Source of the DNA: Virgibacillus sp. NKC19-3
GTDB taxonomy: Bacteria; Bacillota; Bacilli; Bacillales; Amphibacillaceae
Direction: 5' to 3'
Length of the DNA: 64,000 bases
Assembly (NCBI RefSeq): GCF_019837165.1
Contig: NZ_JAGYHC010000001.1
Coordinates: 3,162,001 to 3,226,000 of the forward strand
The notes beneath the pieces were generated by a model. That model made no database searches. It saw only the letters and a program-made list of their open reading frames with translations, and had not been told where the DNA came from. This document shows positions 23,539 to 31,542 of this stretch, piece after piece. The position numbers and the translations under genes are program-made. Every line of letters starts with the position of its first letter. Within the stretch, counting starts at the first letter, position 1.

Positions 23539-24771
23539 TTATTTATACTGCAGACGCTGCACTTTTTTCAAAGCTATACTTTCATCTGCTAAATCCCCTG
23601 TATCTATTGCTTTTTGTTGCTGGATCATCCGTCTTGTGGGTAAAGCATGTTTCGGTTGGTTGGAAATAAACGCGGCCTTAACGATGTCCTGATCATTCAG
23701 ATAGAAAATTGTGAATGCATCTGATTCTATCGATCCTCGTAATACGGTTTTGGACCAATTTTTTGCATGACCGAAATATTGAAACCGGATATGGTATTGA
23801 TCCGACCAGAAATACGGCGTATACGTATAAGGTGTCGATCGCGGATGTATCACATTTTTTGCAACTGTCTTGGCATGATTGACGGCATGATCCCAATGTT
23901 CAATGCGAATGGGATACCCTTGATATGGCCATGACGTACAATCCCCTACCGCATAAATATTAGAGACGGATGTCTCGCCATATGCATTAACAACATAGCC
24001 CCCTTCTTCCTCCAATTGCGGAGACGACACTTCCGTATTCGGTGTCACTCCCACACCTATCACGACAGCCTGGCAGGGGATCCGCCGGCCTCCTGCTGTT
24101 ACTGCTTCTTCCACTTTCCCTTCCCCGTTAAACTGCGTGATAGCGTCTTCTGTAATTACTTCAACACCGTTACGTCGATGCAAATCGAGAAAATACGCTG
24201 ATGCTTGTTGGCCTACAATATTTTCCATTGGATAAGAAGACCTTTCTACAATCGTAACGTCGATCCCGATCTCGCTCAACGTGGATGCAAGTTCGGCACC
24301 GATAAAACCAGCGCCAATAATAACGGCTTGCTTCACATGTTGCATATAGTCTTTCATAGCTATGGCATCATCCATCTTTCGTAAATAAAAAATGCCTTTC
24401 AAATCATCGCCCGTTATAGACAATGTCCGTAAGCTTGATCCAGTCGCAAGGATGAGTTTGTCCCACTCATAGGAAGATCCATCTTTCGTATCGAGGGTTT
24501 TACGCTGGGGATCAATGCCCGTTACCTCCACCCCTAACTTCAAGTCGATGTCCAATTCTTCATAAATGGCAGGATCTCGTAATAAAATACGTGCATGATC
24601 GATCTCCCCCTTCATCCACTCCTTGGACAGCGGTGGACGGTCATAAGGCAGTTGACTGTCACGGTCCATCAGCACAATCCGATCCTGATAGCCTTCATTT
24701 CGTAAGTTCTCAGCGGCATGCACGCCAGCAATACCAGCTCCGATAATAATCGTTGTATTTACATAAGACAC
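23539..24771 (-). CDS. FAD/NAD(P)-dependent ferredoxin reductase
   Basis: Electron-transfer flavoprotein of the ferredoxin/rubredoxin reductase class that serves Rieske-type ferredoxins. The 410-aa protein has the FAD-binding IIIGAGIAGVHAAENL at the N-terminus, LILATGSSLRTL, the NAD-binding VIIGAGFIGAELASTLSEIG around residue 148 and the C-terminal FAD motif NIYAVGDCTSW. The start is GTG 24771 behind AAAGGGGGTGATGGG, overlapping the end of the preceding Rieske gene. Domain order and length match PdR/BphA4-type reductases. Confidence 0.88.
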   Translation of the reverse strand: MSYVNTTIIIGAGIAGVHAAENLRNEGYQDRIVLMDRDSQLPYDRPPLSKEWMKGEIDHARILLRDPAIYEELDIDLKLGVEVTGIDPQRKTLDTKDGSSYEWDKLILATGSSLRTLSITGDDLKGIFYLRKMDDAIAMKDYMQHVKQAVIIGAGFIGAELASTLSEIGIDVTIVERSSYPMENIVGQQASAYFLDLHRRNGVEVITEDAITQFNGEGKVEEAVTAGGRRIPCQAVVIGVGVTPNTEVSSPQLEEEGGYVVNAYGETSVSNIYAVGDCTSWPYQGYPIRIEHWDHAVNHAKTVAKNVIHPRSTPYTYTPYFWSDQYHIRFQYFGHAKNWSKTVLRGSIESDAFTIFYLNDQDIVKAAFISNQPKHALPTRRMIQQQKAIDTGDLADESIALKKVQRLQYK

Positions 24772-24775
24772 CCCA

Positions 24776-25126
24776 TCACCCCCTTTTATATCTGACCCAT
24801 ACGGATCCGTCGCGCTCGATAGTCTCGTAGACGCGTAGCGGTTTTTCTGCCGGGCCTTCCATCACGGAACCATCACGAATATCAAAACAGGCAAAGTGCA
24901 ACGGACATGTTAAACAAGTCCCTTCCAATTCACCATCGATCAACTCGGCATAGGCATGTGAACATATCCCGTCAACAGCATAAACCTTTCCTTCTGCACG
25001 ACCGACCACGATCGTATCTTCCTCTGTTTCACATTCCATTAGCTCATCGTCTTCAATCTCTGCACCTGAGCACACATAAATATAAGAACTGTCTAAAACA
25101 GGACTTTCCCCTTTTGAATGTTGCAT
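24776..25126 (-). CDS. Rieske [2Fe-2S] ferredoxin-type protein
   Basis: Small electron carrier. The 116-aa protein has the two Rieske half-motifs, CSHAYAEL (C-x-H) and CLTCPLHFACFDI (C-x2-H), spaced as in non-heme oxygenase ferredoxins. ATG 25126 is preferred over 25132 for its spacing from AAAGGGGG. It lies directly before the reductase with which it probably exchanges electrons. Confidence 0.88.
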   Translation of the reverse strand: MQHSKGESPVLDSSYIYVCSGAEIEDDELMECETEEDTIVVGRAEGKVYAVDGICSHAYAELIDGELEGTCLTCPLHFACFDIRDGSVMEGPAEKPLRVYETIERDGSVWVRYKRG

Positions 25127-25202
25127 TGCCATCCCCCTTTTGTTTCATTTTCTATGTCATTTATGTTTTTTGCGTTGGTACCAAGAAACAGCTTCATAGA
25201 CT

Positions 25203-26666
25203 TTAAAACCAGTTCACCGGCTCCGGTTTCAAATTTTGAAAAATATGCTTGGTTTCCTGATATTCTTCCAACCCTGTTTTACCAAGCTCACGACCGATTC
25301 CGGACTGTTTATAGCCACCCCATGGTGCTTGCGGGAAGTACAGGTTCACGTCGTTAATCCAGACCGTGCCCATTCGCATTTTCTTTACACAGCGTTCGGC
25401 TTTGGCGATGTCATTTGTAAAAACACCACCGGAAAGCCCGTAAATAGAATCGTTGGCAAGACGGACGGCCTCTTCTTCGTCCCTGAATTTTTCCACCGTA
25501 ATAACCGGACCGAAGCCTTCATCCTGCACCACACGCATATCCGTCGTACAATCCGTCAACACCGTCGGTAGGTAGAAGAATCCTTTTTGCAGGTATGGAT
25601 CTTCGGGACGATCACCTCCAACCGCTACCGTTGCACCTTCCTGCTTGCCGGTTTCCACATAATGATTCACCTTATTGACATGTTCCTGTGAAATCAGCGG
25701 CCCCATTTGAGTGGATGGGTCAAATCCGCTACCGAGCTTGATATTATTTACACGCTCTACAAGTGCATGGACAAAATCATCATGAATGCTTTCTTCCACA
25801 ATTAGCCGCGTCCCTGCTGAACAGATTTGCCCGGCATGGAAAAATACCGCGTTCATCGCCTGATCAACAGCGGTTTCAAAAGCCGCATCAGCAAAAACAA
25901 CATTCGGATTTTTCCCGCCAAGTTCTAGTGCTAGATTTTTCACATTCGAACTGGCGGCCTGCATAATCTTTTTGCCTGTTTCGATGCCACCCGTAAATGA
26001 AATCAAATCAACATTGTCATTCGCTGCAAGTTCCGCGCCAACGCTATCACCAGACCCAAGCACCAAGTTGACAACACCTGGTGGGACCCCAGCTTCTTCC
26101 ATTAATTCGAAAACTTTCACCGATGTAAGTGGCGTAATTTCACTTGGCTTCATGACAAGTGTATTACCTGCTACCAGGGCTGGTGCCAATTTCCATGATG
26201 CTTGCAATAATGGGTAGTTCCATGGTGTTATCTGGCCACAGACACCGACAGGCTCATGAACCACCCTGCTGGTTGAATGTGGAATAGGAGAATCGATGAT
26301 CTCGCCACCGTCCTTGTCAGCCATTTCGGCAAAATAGCGAAAAACGCCTGCAATATCATCCATATCTCCACGACTTTCCTCCACGGTTTTACCGGTGTCA
26401 AGTGATTCAAGCTTTGCCAATTCTTCGTGGTCACGATTGATCAAATCGGCAATCATGTGAACAACCTTGCCGCGCCCCGCAGCCGTGATAAAAGCCCATT
26501 CCCTATTGTCAAAGGCCTCCCGAGCAGCCGCAATCGCAAATTGGGCGTCCTGCTCATTGCCTTCTGTGACTGTTTCGATAACTTCTTGATTATACGGATT
26601 GATAATTTCTCTTGTTTCTTTAGAACTGGCTTCTATCCATTCGCCGTTGATAAACATCTTTTTCAT
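25203..26666 (-). CDS. Aldehyde dehydrogenase (betaine-aldehyde dehydrogenase-like)
   Basis: NAD(P)+-dependent oxidation of an aldehyde to its acid. The 487-aa protein has the cofactor region TPWNYPLLQASWKLAPALVAG, FTGGIETGKKIM, the catalytic Glu in LALELGGKNPNVVF and the catalytic Cys in FFHAGQICSAGTRLIV. It starts at ATG 26666 behind GAGGTGAGC. Length and motifs fit the BADH/hydroxymuconic-semialdehyde group. The operon context (amidohydrolase plus Rieske electron carriers) points to breakdown of an aromatic or heterocyclic compound rather than osmoprotectant synthesis, but this is inference. Confidence 0.9.
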   Translation of the reverse strand: MKKMFINGEWIEASSKETREIINPYNQEVIETVTEGNEQDAQFAIAAAREAFDNREWAFITAAGRGKVVHMIADLINRDHEELAKLESLDTGKTVEESRGDMDDIAGVFRYFAEMADKDGGEIIDSPIPHSTSRVVHEPVGVCGQITPWNYPLLQASWKLAPALVAGNTLVMKPSEITPLTSVKVFELMEEAGVPPGVVNLVLGSGDSVGAELAANDNVDLISFTGGIETGKKIMQAASSNVKNLALELGGKNPNVVFADAAFETAVDQAMNAVFFHAGQICSAGTRLIVEESIHDDFVHALVERVNNIKLGSGFDPSTQMGPLISQEHVNKVNHYVETGKQEGATVAVGGDRPEDPYLQKGFFYLPTVLTDCTTDMRVVQDEGFGPVITVEKFRDEEEAVRLANDSIYGLSGGVFTNDIAKAERCVKKMRMGTVWINDVNLYFPQAPWGGYKQSGIGRELGKTGLEEYQETKHIFQNLKPEPVNWF

Positions 26667-26693
26667 ACGCTCACCTCATGCACCTTTTCATCC

Positions 26694-27050
26694 TTATTTA
26701 TATACAACCACTTGATCATCTTCAATGGTGACTTGAAAACTACGTAATTTTTTGTCAGGCTCCGCAAGCATGACACCATCATTTTTAATGTCATATTCAA
26801 GCGCATGCCACGGACAACGAAGGATCTCCCCATCTTTTATATATTCATAGTTGCCATGAACATCTGTACGTTTGGTATCCCCACATAAGACACCTTCGGA
26901 AAGCGGGGCGCCCTGATGCAGGCATCTATTGACAAATGCGTAAAATTCACCGTCTTTGGTGCGACAAACCACAATCGGAATTTTCCCCAACGTGGCACTT
27001 CTCATCTTACCCGGATTAATTTCTTCTTTATGACACACAACTTCTCGCAT
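26694..27050 (-). CDS. Rieske [2Fe-2S] domain protein
   Basis: Second small Rieske protein of the cluster (118 aa). Half-motifs are CLHQGAPLSEG and CPWHALEYDI. The insert between them is longer than in its neighbour and resembles the N-terminal Rieske domains of oxygenases. The ATG at 27050 shares its A with the stop codon of the preceding amidohydrolase gene (TAATG), so the two are translationally coupled. A ribosome binding site AGGAGGTG is present. Confidence 0.87.
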   Translation of the reverse strand: MREVVCHKEEINPGKMRSATLGKIPIVVCRTKDGEFYAFVNRCLHQGAPLSEGVLCGDTKRTDVHGNYEYIKDGEILRCPWHALEYDIKNDGVMLAEPDKKLRSFQVTIEDDQVVVYK

Positions 27051-28131
27051 TATTCCACACCTCCTGTTCGTTTCGGCAATTTAGGAAGAGCAGCTCGCGC
27101 ATTTTCGGAATAAATCTTCTCCTCCAGCGCCGCGTCAAGCTTCGGTAGCGCCTCTAGGGGGGAATCATAATCCCAATGTGGGTAATCGGTAGCAAAACAA
27201 ATCATATTCTCTGACCCCATTTGATCGACATACTGCATAAATTCTCTTTGGTCTAATTCTTCCACGGGTTGCGTGGTAAAACGAACATGATCCTGAATGA
27301 TGCGACTCGGCATCCGCTTTACCCATGGAATTTCATGACGAAGTTCCTTGTACTGCTGATCCATCTTTTTCATCAGATGCGGGACATGTGTGAATCCACC
27401 CTCAATCATGATGAGATGTAAGTCTGGGAATTTATCAAATACACCGTTAAACACCATATTGGAAACTTCAATCATATGCGCCGTTGGCAACATGGTATGC
27501 CACTCGATAAAATAGCGCGGCCAGCCTCCGAAATGCGTCGGTGGCTCATTATGATGCATACCAATCGATAATTGATGGCGCTGGGCTGCTTCATAAATCG
27601 GATGATAGTACGGATCCCCCACGACCGGGTATCAATCGGTAGTAATACTTGCACCATTTTCGGATGAGGACCGACTCGTTCTATCTCACGGACCGCTTGT
27701 TGCGGATCCTGTGCTGCAATATGAACAGAACCATATAAACGGCTATCTTTTTCCAGCCAGTTTTCAATCTGCCAATCATTATACGCACTCGCTAAGGCAG
27801 TCCCCATTTCATACCAGCCGTGCATGGATGACGGGGACGGATCTAAGGCTCCGCTTAAGATGGCGTATTCATGCCCTTCCGCATCGAGTAGTTGCTCTTG
27901 CATAAATGCTAGGTCTGTTCCTGCCGCTCCTCCGTCTGGCGTTACCGCATCTGCGCGATCCACACCCGCTACCGTTGGTTGCGTATACGGCATATGTTTT
28001 TCCTGCAACCAGTGGTTATCCTCTATATATCGTCTCCATGGATTGTCCAAGTAAGGGAGAAGATCCGAATACATAACCCGTTCGTGAACATCAGTATCGA
28101 TAATACGACGCTGCTTTCGCTTTTTCGGCAT
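27050..28131 (-). pseudogene. Amidohydrolase family protein (ACMSD-like), frameshifted
   Basis: Metal-dependent amidohydrolase/decarboxylase of the aminocarboxymuconate-semialdehyde decarboxylase type. The first part (from ATG 28131 behind AGGAGTGA) has RRIIDTDVHERVMYSDLLPYL and runs to VQVLLPIDTRSWG. The second part continues in another frame with GDPYYHPIYEAAQRH, SIGMHHNEPP and FATDYPHWDYD, where the metal-binding His and Asp lie. The two parts join perfectly if one base is added to the run of five Cs (plus strand) near 27616-27620. The gene is thus either a one-base homopolymer deletion mutant or carries a read error. It heads the Rieske operon. Confidence 0.8.
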
Positions 28132-28238
28132 ATAATCACTCCTAATTTTCTTAAAGAATTATTACTTTAAATGGATAACCCATGCGCATGAATTAATAAC
28201 AGTTTACAAAAGCTTCTGATTACTGGCAAACTCGATTT

Positions 28239-28590
28239 CATGAACTGAGTGACCTCAGTGAAGCTCAGTGAGCCTCAGTGACGTTCAGTGAGCCAATATC
28301 TCCAAAATTGGATGGAAAATTCATCTTTTATGTAATTTGAATGAATGAGTGAACGGATCAGTTCTCCTAATTAATTTTACGATGCCTCTCGCTCGAATTA
28401 CGTTGCTGCTCGATCGATTCAATGCTGCTCTTGATCGTTTTACCCTGCCACTCGATCGATTCGATGCTGCTCTTGATCGTTTTTCTCCGCTGCTCGATCG
28501 GTTCAAAGGTGCTTCCGATCGATTTCCTTTTAAATCAAATCGGTTAGTATTTCTTTCACTGAACGCCCCTGAGCTTCACTGAGCAAGCTT
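28239..28590. repeat. Nested tandem repeats: 10-bp TCAGTGA arrays flanking 21-bp units
   Basis: From 28239 to about 28292 a 10-bp unit built on TCAGTGA is repeated at least four times. Between about 28395 and 28535 a roughly 21-bp unit containing a GATCG core (CTCGATCGATTC-type) is repeated about six times. Near 28553-28582 the TCAGTGA motif returns in the opposite orientation (TTCACTGA, TTCACTGAGC). Open frames through it encode only low-complexity repeats, such as LDRFNAA-type units, and lack a ribosome binding site, so I treat it as non-coding. Confidence 0.75.
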
Positions 28591-28727
28591 AATGCACGAA
28601 ATCGACGGAGAAAGCCTATAATCGACGTTGTATTTTCTTTTTTTCTGATTTATCCTACTTGTTAGTCGACAAATTGTGGTACCACATATATTCAACAAAT
28701 TGTATGAAAAACCATTTTTAGGAAAGG

Positions 28728-29633
28728 ATGATGATGATTTTATTATCAAAGAAATGGGGTATCTTCCTAAGTATAACTATTGTATTACTATTGGTGGGTT
28801 GCCAAGAAGAATCCAGTGGTAATGCTACAGAAGAAGAAAACAATGATGCAACTGAACTGGAGGAAATTGTCGGAATCGAGCCGGGATCAGGAACGATGGA
28901 TATCGCTGAAAAGACCGTTGAGGAATACGACTTGAATGTTGAACTGACTCCAAGTTCAGAAACAGCCATGTTATCAGAATTAGAACGTGCGATTGACAAT
29001 CAAGAACCGATTGTCGTCACGCTCTGGGAACCACACTGGTCGTTTCGAGAATATGATTTGAAATTTTTAGAAGACCCAAAAGAGACACTAGGTGAATCCG
29101 AAAATATACATACGATGGTCAGGGAAGGTCTTGAAGATGAACACGCTTCCGCTTATCAATTATTGGATAATTTTTACTGGGAAGTGGAAGACATGAATGA
29201 AGTTATGGCAAATTTTAGAGACGATGACGTTGAACCACGCGAAGCCGCTTCGGAATGGATCGAAAACAATCAGGATGAAGTTAACGCCTGGATGGAGGGT
29301 ATTGAACCAGTCGAAAATGAAGAAATCGAGCTGGCTTATGTGAATTGGGATACAGAAATATCATCAACAAATGTCGTTGCGATTCTTCTTGAAGAATTGG
29401 GCTACGATGTTACGTTGACAACTGTTGATATGGGAATCGCATTTGAAGCCCTTTCCAGTGGCGATGTTGATGGGATGCTAATAGCTTGGCTCCCTGTGGG
29501 CGCGGCTTCCTATTATGAAGAGTATAAAAATGAAATCGTCGACTTAGGTCCGAATTTGGAAGGTGCTCAACAAGGCTTTGTTGTACCAGAATATATGGAT
29601 ATTGACAGTATTGATGATTTACCAACAAATTAA
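28728..29633 (+). CDS. Glycine betaine/proline-type binding lipoprotein (OpuAC-like), orphan
   Basis: Solute-binding protein for glycine betaine or a similar osmolyte. The protein (about 300 aa) has a lipoprotein signal with lipobox LVGC, then the OpuAC fold in the Bacillus subtilis domain order: IVGIEPGSGTMDIAEK, VVTLWEPHWSFREYDLKFL, IHTMVREGL, ELAYVNWDTEISSTNVV and LIAWLPVGA. The Trp residues in WEPHW, YVNWD and AWLP correspond to the OpuAC aromatic cage. Start is within MMMILL behind AGGAAAGGATG. No ATPase or permease gene is adjacent, so it must use a transporter encoded elsewhere or be a relic. Confidence 0.88.
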   Translation: MMMILLSKKWGIFLSITIVLLLVGCQEESSGNATEEENNDATELEEIVGIEPGSGTMDIAEKTVEEYDLNVELTPSSETAMLSELERAIDNQEPIVVTLWEPHWSFREYDLKFLEDPKETLGESENIHTMVREGLEDEHASAYQLLDNFYWEVEDMNEVMANFRDDDVEPREAASEWIENNQDEVNAWMEGIEPVENEEIELAYVNWDTEISSTNVVAILLEELGYDVTLTTVDMGIAFEALSSGDVDGMLIAWLPVGAASYYEEYKNEIVDLGPNLEGAQQGFVVPEYMDIDSIDDLPTN

Positions 29634-29642
29634 GGTGTAGAG

Positions 29643-29917
29643 AGAGGCTGGGACAAAACAAAAGTGTTTTATTAAAAAGACGAACATTATCAAAATTAGC
29701 GTAGGAAATATGCGGAGACTCCAGCGGGAGGGAAGGCATAGGTGAGACACCGAAGTGCGATAGCAATCTTTTTTGCGAGGAGTGCTGCCCCTAGAAGTCG
29801 CTTGCAACACGAAGCGCACAAGGGGGCTCACCAGCCGCCCTAAGGTGCGCGAAGTATATTTCCGAAGCGATGTATGTTCGGAATCTATTTGTTAAAAATA
29901 CTTTTGTCCCAGCCTCT
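29643..29917. repeat. 275-bp element with perfect 16-bp terminal inverted repeats
   Basis: AGAGGCTGGGACAAAA at 29643-29658 is matched exactly by its complement at 29902-29917. The interior contains GCGGAGACTCCAGCGGGA-type sequence known to me from dispersed non-coding repeats of Bacillaceae. No gene with a ribosome binding site is inside. It resembles a MITE or a dispersed structured repeat and lies between two convergent genes, where it could also act as a two-way terminator, since Ts follow each arm. Confidence 0.75.
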
Positions 29918-29988
29918 TTTTCAGTCATGTCGCTATTTGTCCCACACGGCGGCCGATAAGTCTTACGTTCAGACCTTTCATTCAACTA

Positions 29989-30837
29989 TTAATCCTTCGG
30001 CACTTTACGAATGATAATCTGCCAATCGGCACCAGTTTCGATATTATATGCTTTTGCGAAGGAACCTTGGTTAATTGCTACACCCAGGTTATCTAATGAA
30101 TTGACATATAATAATGGATCACCAAGGCGACTATCCGCAAAGGAATGTCCATATGTCATCATATTTTTGTACACGTGTTGACGATTATTAGCAATGGTAA
30201 CTTCTAACGAATCTCCATACGCGATCTCTGCTTCTTGAACCAATGCTTTGCTGATATTTGTCCATAAATTGCCAAAACGAACATCCAATATATCGATATT
30301 GCCATAAATAACACCATTTTCCATAAAGGGCTCGGGTTTTGCTAATCCAATAATATCATCCACATCTACGGGAGGTCCGACTTGTTCAAAGGAAATGACA
30401 CCTGAAGCTAATCTTGCTCCTGTATATGCATAAACATCTCGACCATGAAACGTATATGATTCACCAGAACGCGGCAATCGGTTTATTTTCTCATCAATTA
30501 CTCTTGCTTCCTCGATTCCAATAGCTTTTTTTATATGAGTAAGTGTACCGTTATCCGGCGTTACAATGTATTGATGATCAACCGTTCTGGCGACAACACT
30601 TCGTCTTGAAGTTCCAACCCCTGGATCAACCACTGAAATAAATACCGTTTCCTCCGGCCAATAAGGTAATGTCTGATATAGCCGATAAGATGCCTCCCAG
30701 ATATTGTATTGCGGGATATCATGTGTGAGATCGAATAGCCGAAGTGCTGGCTCCACAGAAATGGCTACACCATACATTGCACTAACCGCACCATCACTAA
30801 CCCCAAAATCTGTTTGAATTACTACATTTCCACTCAT
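29989..30837 (-). CDS. SAM hydrolase / SAM hydroxide adenosyltransferase (DUF62)
   Basis: Splits S-adenosylmethionine with hydroxide into adenosine and methionine. The 282-aa protein shows the family motifs in order: IQTDFGVSDGAVSAMYGVA, DLTHDIP, VVDPGVGTSRRS, TPDNGTLTHI and TFHGRDVYA. The C-terminal beta-barrel domain is present to the end (GDPLLYVNSLDNLGVAINQG). The start is ATG 30837 behind GGAGGG. A T-box leader lies immediately upstream, making this enzyme responsive to an uncharged tRNA. Confidence 0.9.
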   Translation of the reverse strand: MSGNVVIQTDFGVSDGAVSAMYGVAISVEPALRLFDLTHDIPQYNIWEASYRLYQTLPYWPEETVFISVVDPGVGTSRRSVVARTVDHQYIVTPDNGTLTHIKKAIGIEEARVIDEKINRLPRSGESYTFHGRDVYAYTGARLASGVISFEQVGPPVDVDDIIGLAKPEPFMENGVIYGNIDILDVRFGNLWTNISKALVQEAEIAYGDSLEVTIANNRQHVYKNMMTYGHSFADSRLGDPLLYVNSLDNLGVAINQGSFAKAYNIETGADWQIIIRKVPKD

Positions 30838-30915
30838 ATAAGCCCTCCTATTTTTGTTCGCTTAGCTTATCTTTCGTCGATGATTGGCTGGTTTTTCTGG
30901 AATCCCTAAGAAACG

Positions 30916-31215
30916 AAAAAAACACGCCCTCACCGATATAATATCGATAAGGACGTGGTTGAATGAACGTGGTACCACCTTATTTCACCATATACTCGCA
31001 TATATAGTCTCATCAAGTACGAAAGCCTTAAACTTTTTATACTGTGGTATGGATAACGAGTACCAAATCTCGTCGTAACCTACTAATAACCAATATTTTC
31101 AGCACGAAGCTCAGAGGCCATTGTTCCGATTCATCACTTTACTCCTTTTCAGCTACCGAAGCTCTCTGTGAAAAATATCTGAATCTTACTTTTCCTCATC
31201 AACGCTTTTTAGAAA
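30916..31215 (-). promoter_or_regulatory. T-box riboswitch leader of the SAM hydrolase gene
   Basis: On the minus strand stem I starts with GATGAGGAAAAGTA and has AGAGAGCTTCGG. The conserved T-box AAGGTGGTACCACG is at 30968-30981, followed by a terminator stem (30923-30957) and seven Ts (30916-30922). The T-box overlaps the alternative antiterminator as usual. The codon in the specifier loop lies in the stretch GAACAATGGCCTC; ATG (Met) is my preferred reading because the product releases methionine, but TGG or AAC cannot be excluded by eye. Confidence 0.88.
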
Positions 31216-31321
31216 TAACAAATGATAAATTAATGTTATCTGTAAATTAGTATCATTATACGTAATAGTAATAGAAAAGGCAAGGGGTTCTAAGAAGATT
31301 TTTAACGATCCTCAGCTCTCA

Positions 31322-31490
31322 CTAATTGAATATTCGTCCAAACTCCACAGAAAGTCCTTCACAAAGAAATGAATTCACTTCCTCCTCTGTTTTGCACATG
31401 GAAGTTCGTTTGATCTTGTGTTCCGTTCCTGAAACTGATAAATGATGACTTTCCTTTCAAATAGATCTACAATCCAATATGCCTCTATAC
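31322..31490 (-). pseudogene. Uma2-family (DUF820) nuclease remnant
   Basis: The minus strand encodes EAYWIVDLFERKVIIYQFQE (31420s-31484) and, after a frame change, EEEVNSFLCEGLSVEFGRIF (stop at 31322-31324). Together these resemble the C-terminal third of Uma2-type restriction-endonuclease-like proteins. The N-terminal part is absent and the upstream side is taken by the terminator of the neighbouring gene. A decayed fragment. Confidence 0.5.
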
Positions 31491-31497
31491 CACATAT

Positions 31498-31531
31498 CAA
31501 AAATCAGCTTGTATCCAATCTACAAGCTGAT
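31498..31531 (-). terminator. Intrinsic terminator of the MMPL-helper operon
   Basis: Perfect 11-bp stem (ATCAGCTTGTA at 31503-31513, complement at 31521-31531), 7-nt loop, followed on the minus strand by TTTTT. It lies 12 bp after the stop codon of the secreted helper gene. Confidence 0.88.
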
Positions 31532-31542
31532 CTTGAAACTAC

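Noticed and set aside
28321-28582. Repetitive open frames on both strands (LDRF-type and NRSS-type repeats)
   Set aside because: They arise from the 21-bp DNA repeats; both strands are open by periodicity and no ribosome binding site is present.
28239-28590. Possible CRISPR array
   Set aside because: Repeat units are 10 and about 21 bp without unique spacers of regular length, and no cas gene is present.
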